DNA of 64,000 nucleotides from Cytophagales bacterium (GTDB lineage Bacteria > Bacteroidota > Bacteroidia > Cytophagales > Cyclobacteriaceae), in the NCBI GenBank assembly GCA_033344775.1, contig JAWPMT010000004.1, forward strand, positions 1,426,001-1,490,000, in the 5' to 3' direction. Below the pieces are notes generated by a model. The model saw nothing but the letters and a program-made list of their open reading frames with translations, had not been told where the DNA came from and did not search any database. Every line of letters starts with the position of its first letter. Position 1 is the first letter of the stretch. Below are positions 26,591 to 34,621 of the stretch, piece by piece. A program made the position numbers and the translations under genes.

Positions 26591-27075
26591 CTCAAGCTTA
26601 TATGAGATTAGTTCAATCCATCGAGTTGACACTGCATTTGGTTACTGCTACCCATGTACTGACAACACAGAATAAGCCACCTCGGCCTTTACCCCCTAAA
26701 AAAAAGAAGGACGTTTATATACTGGCGCGTTGGTTCACCCTCATGGCCATATATCTTAGCATCTTATTGGAGATTGCTTATGTCGCCTTTTGGGAACAGG
26801 ATTTCAATGATCCTGACAAGGTTTTAAAGAAATACGAACTCATCAGACAAAAGCACTATGAGATCACCAATCAATATGTAAAGACACCTGATCCTTTGGT
26901 CAATGAGGCTTTCAATGCCTTGTTGGATGAATTCATGAAAGATGTGAATAACAGCGCTGGTGATATCCAGGAACTGGCTACCCAATCCTTTAACATCGTT
27001 TTAGGCGCATTGCTGGCCTTTCTCTCATCAACTGTCACAATGATCTTCCAGCGCAACGCTGGATCCGGAGAATAA
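26587..27075 (+). CDS. Two-helix membrane protein of unknown function
   Basis: A 162-residue protein. Residues 1-45 are soluble and include the basic run PPKKKKD. One hydrophobic helix lies at about 46-68 and a second at about 137-156 (FNIVLGALLAFLSSTVTMIF), separated by a charged, probably helical loop of some 65 residues. No family was recognised. The ATG overlaps the stop of a 29-residue basic ORF. A convergent GbsR-like gene follows after 14 bases. Confidence 0.65.
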   Translation: MTQAYMRLVQSIELTLHLVTATHVLTTQNKPPRPLPPKKKKDVYILARWFTLMAIYLSILLEIAYVAFWEQDFNDPDKVLKKYELIRQKHYEITNQYVKTPDPLVNEAFNALLDEFMKDVNNSAGDIQELATQSFNIVLGALLAFLSSTVTMIFQRNAGSGE

Positions 27076-27089
27076 GTAATTGGAATTAC

Positions 27090-27605
27090 TTACCGCATGG
27101 TAAGCAATCCTTTGACGAATCTGTTCTTCTCGAGTTTTGTCAGGATATCAAGCACCAGATCACCACTATCGATCAAGCCTTTCAAGCCTTTGACCACTCG
27201 CAGGAATTCTTCTGCCTCCGGAGAATCTACCTCGACATGGCTTACGTCATCCAAAACTTTGGCCACGGGTTGTACTTCACGCTTCCTGCGCTCTGCTGCT
27301 ACAATGCGCAGCAGTTCCCACATGTCTTTTACGGGATAAAAATATTCTCGGCGCTCACCTGGCACTAATTTCTTACTAACCAGTCCCCAATCGATCAGTG
27401 CGCGAATGTTCAGGTTAGCATTTCCCCGGGAAATGTTCAATTCACTCATGATATCTTCGGCACTTAGCGGATCTGGCGAAATCATCAATAAAATGTGGAT
27501 TTTGGCCATCGCACGGTTGATTCCCCAGTTGCCTCCGAGTGTTCCCCAGGCTTCTATCAAAGATTGTTTAGCTTCTTCAAGCTCCATCGTCACAGTATTC
27601 AACAT
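27090..27605 (-). CDS. GbsR/MarR-family transcriptional regulator
   Basis: A 171-residue regulator of the GbsR type. The winged helix-turn-helix spans about 30-100 (AKIHILLMISPDPLSAEDIM, ISRGNANLNIRALIDWGLV, and the wing GERREYFYP). The C-terminal half is helical. GbsR proteins were first described as repressors of choline/glycine-betaine genes, but many control unrelated transporters. It is divergent from the LVIVD/YVTN gene pair, separated by about 130 bases, so it may control them. Translation could instead start at Met7 (MELEEAK). Confidence 0.85.
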   Translation of the reverse strand: MLNTVTMELEEAKQSLIEAWGTLGGNWGINRAMAKIHILLMISPDPLSAEDIMSELNISRGNANLNIRALIDWGLVSKKLVPGERREYFYPVKDMWELLRIVAAERRKREVQPVAKVLDDVSHVEVDSPEAEEFLRVVKGLKGLIDSGDLVLDILTKLEKNRFVKGLLTMR

Positions 27606-27736
27606 CCAATACTCTTTGAAATTTCTGAAAATTAAAAATCCAAGTCGTAAGTATTACTCACCATTGCTGTAAAATGTTCAAAAAAAAACCTGATTTACTT
27701 ATTAGATTGGTCACCAGTTATAAAAATTATCAACCG

Positions 27737-29713
27737 ATGAAACGAATTTTACTACTCGTTGTACTTTCTGGTCAACTTTTCCTGGGCATGGCTCAGAAGA
27801 TAGAAGTACGTCCAAATGTTGAAGAAATAAATATGAAAGTAGAAGGGACTACCCAATTGGAAGTAGCTGCCTTCGACGAATCTGGAAAAAAGCTGAAAGC
27901 GAATTTCTATTATTACAGCTCCAAAGGAAAAATAGCTGACGTAGATGAAAAAGGAGTAGTCACCGGATATGAACCAGGAAATGGTCGGATCATCGTGATC
28001 GCCCGATCATCCGGAATTGAAGGCTATGGCCGGGCTGATATTCCTGTTTTTGTGGATTACAGTGAGCCCGCTACCCTGGAGATCAATGAATTGCCTTCAG
28101 AATTGTATACCGGAGTAAATCTGCCTATACAATTCTCTGCGATTGATGAGAAGGGCTTTAGCATGGTCAATGCCAAACCAGTCTATGAATCCTCAAATCC
28201 CGAAGTGGCCACCATTGATGCTTTTGGAAACCTGCAGGCCCTCACTCCTGGAAAAACAAGCATTTCGCTACGCATCAGCAACCTGACTACCACCACAGAC
28301 CTGACCGTCAAAGAGAATCCAGTGAGTAGACTGGAACTCATGAGCGATGTAGTGGAAGTAAGAACCGGTGATGTGATTCCGTTTAAATTCAAAGCGTATG
28401 GCCAATCCGGAGAAGAACTCAGCGGTATTCAACCAAAATTTGCATTCCAGGGACAATCAGAAGATGTCTCTTCCTATGCCAGTGGCATGATCCAGAACGA
28501 TGGACGATTCGTAGCAGACGTAGCCGGAACATACACCATCACTGCTGCATTTGGGAACATCACTACCCAAAAAACCATCAAGGCGATCCCAAGAAATGTC
28601 ACAGAGAAAGTCCAGTTGATCGGAAAAGGCGCCGTTTCGGATGTACACACTTCAGACCTATGGGTATGGGAAGGTGTAGACGGAAGAGATTATTGTGTTA
28701 CCGGAACCTGGGGTGGCAATGGTGAAGCGTTTTTCTGGGATGTGACGGATCCTGCAAACATGGTTCTCATCGACACGATCACCGTGGACGCGCGAACAGT
28801 GAACGATGTGAAAGTCTCCGAAGATGGCAAGATCTGCATCCTTTCACGTGAAGGGGCTTCCAATCGAAAAAATGGTATCGTCATACTGGATGTTACTAAT
28901 CCGAGAGATGTAAAACAAATTTCGACCTATACTGATGGGTTGACCGGTGGTGTGCACAACCTGTTCATCTACCAAAATCACGTTTATGCGTTGAGCAATG
29001 GTGAACGCTATGACATCATCAATATTGAAGATCCTGCCAATCCTAAGAAGGTTGGGGAATTTGAATTAGAGACCAGAGGCCACTCCATCCACGATGTATG
29101 GGTCATGGATGGCATCGCGTATTCTTCCAACTGGGATGATGGCGTCTTCATGGTTGACGTTGGAAACGGCATGGCTGGTGGAAGCCCGGCAAACCCAAAG
29201 ATCATTTCTTCTTACGCCTATCCTAGCGGATGGAACCACGCTGCCTTCCCGTATAAGGATGAGCAAACAGGTAAATTCTACGTGATCGGTGGTGACGAAG
29301 CTTTCCCGAACGGACTTCATGTGGACGACAGCCCAACCATTCCTGCAGGATACCTCCACTTCATCGATTTTACGGACATGGATAATCCCAAGGAAGTCGC
29401 AAAATATGAAGTACCTGGAGCTGGATCACACAACTACTGGGTAGATGGCGACTTGCTGTATGTGGCTAATTACAATGCAGGTTTGCGAGTTGTGGACATC
29501 TCTGGTGATCTGATGGGAGACCTGTATCGACAAGGCCGTGAAGTTGCCTGGTTCCTCGGAACAGATCCTGAAGGGCGTATCGCGAATGCACCGATGGCCT
29601 GGGGACCTCAGCCACACAAAGGACACATTTTCTTCTCTGATTGGAACAGTGGCCTTTGGGCAGTGAAAGTAGAGACGAAAAAGCCCAAGAATACGAAAAT
29701 CGAAACGAGATAA
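27737..29713 (+). CDS. Secreted Ig-like and LVIVD-repeat protein
   Basis: A 658-residue exported protein with signal peptide (about 1-20, ending GMAQ). Three Ig-like (Big_2-type) domains cover about 21-290, shown by repeats of the kind VATIDAFGNLQALTPGKTSI. A C-terminal propeller of LVIVD repeats (about 300-650) includes IVILDVTNPRDVKQI, DIINIEDPANPKKVGEF and LRVVDISG. The start at 27737 was chosen because it yields the signal peptide; an upstream ATG would add 21 residues. It is followed after 6 bases by another exported propeller protein, and the two probably work together at the cell surface. Confidence 0.85.
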   Translation: MKRILLLVVLSGQLFLGMAQKIEVRPNVEEINMKVEGTTQLEVAAFDESGKKLKANFYYYSSKGKIADVDEKGVVTGYEPGNGRIIVIARSSGIEGYGRADIPVFVDYSEPATLEINELPSELYTGVNLPIQFSAIDEKGFSMVNAKPVYESSNPEVATIDAFGNLQALTPGKTSISLRISNLTTTTDLTVKENPVSRLELMSDVVEVRTGDVIPFKFKAYGQSGEELSGIQPKFAFQGQSEDVSSYASGMIQNDGRFVADVAGTYTITAAFGNITTQKTIKAIPRNVTEKVQLIGKGAVSDVHTSDLWVWEGVDGRDYCVTGTWGGNGEAFFWDVTDPANMVLIDTITVDARTVNDVKVSEDGKICILSREGASNRKNGIVILDVTNPRDVKQISTYTDGLTGGVHNLFIYQNHVYALSNGERYDIINIEDPANPKKVGEFELETRGHSIHDVWVMDGIAYSSNWDDGVFMVDVGNGMAGGSPANPKIISSYAYPSGWNHAAFPYKDEQTGKFYVIGGDEAFPNGLHVDDSPTIPAGYLHFIDFTDMDNPKEVAKYEVPGAGSHNYWVDGDLLYVANYNAGLRVVDISGDLMGDLYRQGREVAWFLGTDPEGRIANAPMAWGPQPHKGHIFFSDWNSGLWAVKVETKKPKNTKIETR

Positions 29714-29719
29714 ACCAGC

Positions 29720-30844
29720 ATGAGATCCTTTTCAAACGTGAGACAAATGTTACTTACCGTAGGGTTTGTGTTGCTTGCTTGGGGAACACAGGCGCAGAAC
29801 TACTACGTCTATGTGGCAGCGGAATCTGAAGATGAAGTGGCCGTCGTTCACTTCGATGGCAAAACGGCACGAGTTGCTGAAACCATCGCTGTAGGATACC
29901 AGCCTACTGAAATCGAAGGGCCGCACGGAATCACTGTAGACCCTTCAGGAGAATTCTGGTACCTCTCCATGGCACATGGCAATCCTTATGGAAGGCTCTA
30001 TAAATACCGAACGGACAATAACAAACTCGTGGATTATGTGGAGTTGGGCATTTTCCCGGCAACCATGCAAATTTCCGAAGCCAGTGGTTTGCTATTTTGT
30101 GTGAACTTCAATTTGCATGGAAGAATGGTACCAAGTACAGTTTCTGTCGTGGATCCGGTCAGCATGAGTGAGATTACAAAGATCACCACAGGTTCCATGC
30201 CCCATGGCTCCCGGATCAGTCCTGACGGACTCAAACACTATTCGGTAGCAATGATGTCCGGCGAGCTTTTCGAGATTGATGCCCTTTCCTTACAAGTGTC
30301 TAAAGTATTGAAACTGGACAAGGAAGAAGCAGGTATGGATCACTCGATGCACGCAGGAATGGACCACAGCCAGCACATGAACATGGACAAAGGCATGAGT
30401 CACTCAAAGGTGAAACCTACCTGGGTCATTCCGCATCCGACTAACGGTAGAGTCTATGTAGCAGGAAATGGCTCAGATGAAATATTGGAGATTGATACGA
30501 AAACCTGGGAAACTACCCGAACTTTTACCACAGGAAAAGGACCCTATAATGTAGAGATAAGCCCGGACGGTAAGACACTGGTGGCCACCTACAAATCAGA
30601 AGGAACCACAGCGGTTTGGAACCTGAAAAAAGGGAAAGAGGCCACAAAAATCACCAATTCACGGAAAGTGTCGCACGGCATCGCTATTTCATCTGATTCT
30701 AAGTATGCATTCATCTCTGTCGAAGGAAAAGGTGGACAACCAGGATCTGTGGATGTGATCGATCTGAAGAAGATGGAATTAGTTGCCTATGCGGAAGTGG
30801 GTAAACAAGCCGGAGGCATTGCTTTCTGGAAAATGGAAGATTAA
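29720..30844 (+). CDS. Exported YVTN-type beta-propeller with Met/His-rich loop
   Basis: A 374-residue protein with signal peptide (about 1-25, ending GTQAQ) and seven-bladed YVTN/SMP30-like propeller repeats (VVHFDGKTARVAETI, HGITVDPSGEFW, PYNVEISPDGKTLVAT). Between two blades (about 204-231) lies an insertion rich in Met and His, with GMDHSMH, GMDHSQH and GMSHSK units. Such Mx(2-3)H arrays bind copper or other soft metals in periplasmic proteins. It is the second gene of an operon with the LVIVD protein, and a terminator follows. Confidence 0.85.
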   Translation: MRSFSNVRQMLLTVGFVLLAWGTQAQNYYVYVAAESEDEVAVVHFDGKTARVAETIAVGYQPTEIEGPHGITVDPSGEFWYLSMAHGNPYGRLYKYRTDNNKLVDYVELGIFPATMQISEASGLLFCVNFNLHGRMVPSTVSVVDPVSMSEITKITTGSMPHGSRISPDGLKHYSVAMMSGELFEIDALSLQVSKVLKLDKEEAGMDHSMHAGMDHSQHMNMDKGMSHSKVKPTWVIPHPTNGRVYVAGNGSDEILEIDTKTWETTRTFTTGKGPYNVEISPDGKTLVATYKSEGTTAVWNLKKGKEATKITNSRKVSHGIAISSDSKYAFISVEGKGGQPGSVDVIDLKKMELVAYAEVGKQAGGIAFWKMED

Positions 30845-30868
30845 GCATTTTATAACCAACCAAGAATG

Positions 30869-30893
30869 AAGACTGCTTAGGCAGTCTTTTTTT
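30869..30893 (+). terminator. Rho-independent terminator
   Basis: Arms AAGACTGC and GCAGTCTT around TTAG are followed by a run of T. It closes the LVIVD-YVTN operon. Confidence 0.85.
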
Positions 30894-30999
30894 GTTTATT
30901 AAAAGGCTGTTTTAGATCCTTTTTCAAAAAATTAAACAGGCCTGTCCTATTTGAATTCATTGATTCGTCTTGTCCATGTGATTTGCCTAACTTGAGTAC

Positions 31000-32562
31000 A
31001 TGTCAGAAACCAATGAATATCATTCACTGAAGAGCACCATCGGAAAATGGACCATCATTTCAACGATATTGGCTTCCAGCATGGCCTTTATTGATGCTAC
31101 GGCACTCAACGTGATCCTTCCTTCCTTGCAGCGAGACCTTGGGGCCAATGCGACTGATCTTTTCTGGGTACTCAACGGCTATTTATTGATGCTTTCTGCC
31201 TTAATCATTGTCGGGGGCAGCCTGGGTGACAAACTAGGAAGGGTTAAAATGTTTAAAATTGGCATCCTCATTTTCACAATCGGCTCAATTCTTTGTGGTT
31301 TATCTCCCTCAATCCGATCTCTGATTATTTTCCGAATGATCCAGGGCACAGGTGGTGCCCTGATGATTCCAGGAAGTCTGGCAATCATCTCTTCTATTTT
31401 CAGCGAAAAAGAGAAGGGCAAAGCCATTGGCACCTGGTCGGCAGCCACGACCATTGTTGGAATTTGTGGTCCGGTATTGGGAGGAGCGCTGGCTGATATA
31501 GGTCTTTGGAGGTTCATTTTCTACATAAATGTGCCTTTAGGCATTTTCTCCTGGTTGGTATTGCATCTAAAAGTGCCGGAAAGCCGTGAACCCGGAGCCG
31601 CGACCATAGATTGGTGGGGTGCCACCTTGCTTGTTGTAAGCCTGGCTTGTCTCACCTTTGGTTTTCTGGAGATGCCCGAATGGGGGTTTCAACATCCAGT
31701 GGTGATCGCAAGTCTGATCTTCGGAATCCTGGCTTTTTTGTTTTTCTTAAAGATTGAGCGACATGCAAATGCCCCAATGATGCCCTTGAGCTTGTTCCAT
31801 AACAGAACATTTGCAGGACTTAATTTACTTAGCTTCTTCCTCTATGCCGGATTGGGCGCTATCATGCTTTTCCTTTCCCTCAACATGATACAGGCACAAG
31901 GATATTCGCAATTGGAAGCGGGACTCACCTTCCTGCCCTTTTCTGTGATTATGGTTTCTTTGGCCAGGAAAATGGGAAGTTTGACGGATCGTTACGGTGC
32001 GCGTCCATTTCTTATCATTGGTCCTGCCCTTACCGGCCTGGGCATGCTTTGGATGTCCATGATCGGAAATACTTTAGGGCCATCGGAATACTGGACCACC
32101 TTCTTTCCTCCCTTAGTCGTTTTTGCCCTCGGCATGGCCATAACGGTGGTACCGCTAACATCCGCTGTGATGACATGCCTGGACGTCAGCAAATCGGGTA
32201 TAGCTTCCGGAATCAATAACAGTGTAACTAGGATCGCAAGTACGTTCATCAATGCCATCATGGGAGCTGTAGCAATCATGATCTTCACCAACTACGTTGC
32301 AGAAGTCATGGATCGCTTCGAGTTTGAGGAAAATATTCGATCTGAAATTGTGATTGAAGCAGCTAAATTCGGAGAGGCTAGGGCCCCTGAACAGCTAGCA
32401 ACAAACCTCCAATTTCAGATCAACAAAATGTTTATATGGGGATTCATTAGCACCTATCAGATTGTCGCGTTGCTGAGTGCTGTATTAGCATTCGTGAGCT
32501 CGGGCATTGCCTTTTTTATGGTTGAAAAGAAAAACAAGAATGATGGCGAAACGACAGCTTAG
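31000..32562 (+). CDS. MFS drug exporter of the DHA2 (EmrB/QacA) type
   Basis: A 520-residue transporter with 14 predicted membrane helices. Motifs of the DHA2 family are visible: FIDATALNVILPSLQRDLGA in helix 1, GDKLGRVKMF in loop 2-3 (motif A) and GPVLGGALADIGLWRFIFYINVPLG (motif C and loop 5-6). It exports toxic hydrophobic compounds using the proton gradient. The end overlaps the start of the cyclase gene by 20 bases, so the two are co-expressed. Confidence 0.93.
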   Translation: MSETNEYHSLKSTIGKWTIISTILASSMAFIDATALNVILPSLQRDLGANATDLFWVLNGYLLMLSALIIVGGSLGDKLGRVKMFKIGILIFTIGSILCGLSPSIRSLIIFRMIQGTGGALMIPGSLAIISSIFSEKEKGKAIGTWSAATTIVGICGPVLGGALADIGLWRFIFYINVPLGIFSWLVLHLKVPESREPGAATIDWWGATLLVVSLACLTFGFLEMPEWGFQHPVVIASLIFGILAFLFFLKIERHANAPMMPLSLFHNRTFAGLNLLSFFLYAGLGAIMLFLSLNMIQAQGYSQLEAGLTFLPFSVIMVSLARKMGSLTDRYGARPFLIIGPALTGLGMLWMSMIGNTLGPSEYWTTFFPPLVVFALGMAITVVPLTSAVMTCLDVSKSGIASGINNSVTRIASTFINAIMGAVAIMIFTNYVAEVMDRFEFEENIRSEIVIEAAKFGEARAPEQLATNLQFQINKMFIWGFISTYQIVALLSAVLAFVSSGIAFFMVEKKNKNDGETTA

Positions 32563-34489
32563 TGCAATCATGTTCACCGACTTGGCGGGCTATACCGCCA
32601 TCATGCAAGATGATGAGATCAATGCCAAAGGGCTTAGAGATCGTCATCGAAAAATCCTTGAAAAAGAAATTGCCGAACATGACGGACAAGTGCTACAATA
32701 CTATGGAGATGGGGCTCTGTCTGTTTTCAATAGCACAATATCAGCCACTACATCTGCCGTAAATATCCAAAAAGCGTCAATCACCAGTAAAATTCCGCTG
32801 AGAATTGGTATCCATAGCGGTGATGTGGTCATTGAGGAAGATGGTGTCTATGGTGATGGTGTCAACATTGCGTCCAGAATAGAATCTTTTGCTACGACTG
32901 GTTCTGTCATGATCTCAGACAAAGTATTTGATGACATCAAGAATCATTCTGCTTTCAAGCCTTCGTTGATGGGTGAATTTGAGTTAAAAAACGTCAAACG
33001 CCCGGTAGAGATTTATGCACTGACCAATGATGGACTGGTTGTCCCTTCCCGGAGTGACCTCAAAGGCAAGGTAAAAGAACGTGTCAAAAGCATCGTAGTA
33101 CTTCCTTTTGTCAATAGAAGTCCTGATCCGAATACTGAATATATATGTGATGGCCTTACTGAAGAATTGATTACAGAATTAACACATCTGGAAGGATTAA
33201 AGGTGGTTTCACGAGCAAGCTCATTTTCATTGAAAGGGAAACATCTCGATGTTCGGGCAATCGGTAAGGAGTTGGAGGTACAATCAGTGCTGGAAGGCAG
33301 TATCAAAAAATCAGGCAATCGTATCCGGATCAATGCTCAATTGAGTAGCACGTCAGATGGTTATGAACTATGGACGGAACGTTTTGACAGGGAGCTGGTA
33401 GACACTTTTGACCTTCAGGACGAAGTAGCACAAACCATCACCAATGAATTAAGTGAAAAGTTCTCCTTTGATGAACACGCTGAGATTCGATCAGAACCTA
33501 CCGTATCTCTGGAAGCCTACAACTACTATTTACAAGGTCAGTTTTACTATAACAAGTGGACTCCTGGTGATGCCAAACTCGCCGAGAAAGCCTTCTTGAA
33601 AGCTTTGGAACTCGAACCCCTTTACGATCAGGCCTACGGAGGATTAGCTCGTGCTTATTCGCTCCTTGCAGTGACTAGGTATCTACCGCCGAAAGAAGGC
33701 TTTCAAAAAACAGTAGACACGGCTAACAAGGTGCTGGAATTGAATCCGGAAAATGAGGATGGCTACGTCGCTTTAGCCTTTGCAGACTTTTTCTTTTACT
33801 GGAATTTTGAAAGAGGTAGAAATCACCTGGAAAAGGCGCTGGAAATCAATCCCAGGTCTTCCGAAGCTAATGTTACTTATGGTCTTTATTACCTGATCAA
33901 AGGAAAAGTGAAATCCGCCATTACCTATATACAAAAGGCCCGCGAAATCGATCCACTTTCACTGACAAACAACCGTACACTTGCCGATTCTTATTATCTA
34001 ATGGGAGATTATAAGATGTCTATTGCCATTTATGACTGGTTACTGGAACAAGATCCGGATTTTAAAGTGGCGCTGGATTTCAAAGGTTGGGCCTATTTGA
34101 TGTTAAAAGATTATGAAAAAGCCATTTCTATTTTTGAATCCTTCCTGTCCGAAGATTCAGTTCATGCCTTAAAGCCTTACGCACAATTGGGTTACGCCTA
34201 TGGATTAAAAGGTGACCTTAAAATGGCTGAAGTATACTTAAAGAAGCTGCAAGTTGATGCCGGAAATGAAGAAGATAAATCTTTCCACATGAGTTTTGCT
34301 ATTTTGTATACAGGAATGGGTAGAAAAAAAGAAGCTATCGATTTCCTTGAGCGATGTGTAACAGATAAGATCGGTGCAGTTATTTTCTTACACCTCAGCC
34401 CAATTTGGCGACCTATCCGCTCAGAACCCCGGTTCAGTCAATTGCTGGATACAGTTGGGCTACAACTCGTAGAAAATCCCGAGACTTAA
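32543..34489 (+). CDS. Class III nucleotide cyclase fused to TolB-like and TPR regions
   Basis: A 648-residue cytoplasmic protein. The class III adenylate/guanylate cyclase domain (about 1-165) has metal-binding D in FTDLAGYT, YYGDGALSVF and YGDGVNIASRIE. A TolB N-terminal-like domain follows (about 185-310, IVVLPFVNRSPDP, LEGSIKKSGNRIRINAQL). TPR repeats fill about 325-630. This combination is frequent in Bacteroidota and Rhizobiales. It makes a cyclic nucleotide, probably with output or control through the TPR part. The start chosen is the ATG at 32543; others lie at 32540 and 32507. A Crp/Fnr protein is encoded at 62 kb but without positional link. Confidence 0.88.
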   Translation: MAKRQLSAIMFTDLAGYTAIMQDDEINAKGLRDRHRKILEKEIAEHDGQVLQYYGDGALSVFNSTISATTSAVNIQKASITSKIPLRIGIHSGDVVIEEDGVYGDGVNIASRIESFATTGSVMISDKVFDDIKNHSAFKPSLMGEFELKNVKRPVEIYALTNDGLVVPSRSDLKGKVKERVKSIVVLPFVNRSPDPNTEYICDGLTEELITELTHLEGLKVVSRASSFSLKGKHLDVRAIGKELEVQSVLEGSIKKSGNRIRINAQLSSTSDGYELWTERFDRELVDTFDLQDEVAQTITNELSEKFSFDEHAEIRSEPTVSLEAYNYYLQGQFYYNKWTPGDAKLAEKAFLKALELEPLYDQAYGGLARAYSLLAVTRYLPPKEGFQKTVDTANKVLELNPENEDGYVALAFADFFFYWNFERGRNHLEKALEINPRSSEANVTYGLYYLIKGKVKSAITYIQKAREIDPLSLTNNRTLADSYYLMGDYKMSIAIYDWLLEQDPDFKVALDFKGWAYLMLKDYEKAISIFESFLSEDSVHALKPYAQLGYAYGLKGDLKMAEVYLKKLQVDAGNEEDKSFHMSFAILYTGMGRKKEAIDFLERCVTDKIGAVIFLHLSPIWRPIRSEPRFSQLLDTVGLQLVENPET

Positions 34490-34621
34490 ATCGATTTTTA
34501 CCAATCTAAAGAAGGATCAAAAACATGGTTCTTCCATGGAAGGTGTGAAATTGGGCGGCATACAGTTCAATCCCTCACTAAAAGGTTGACTCTAACACCT
34601 ATTGAATAGTATTTTAGTCTT

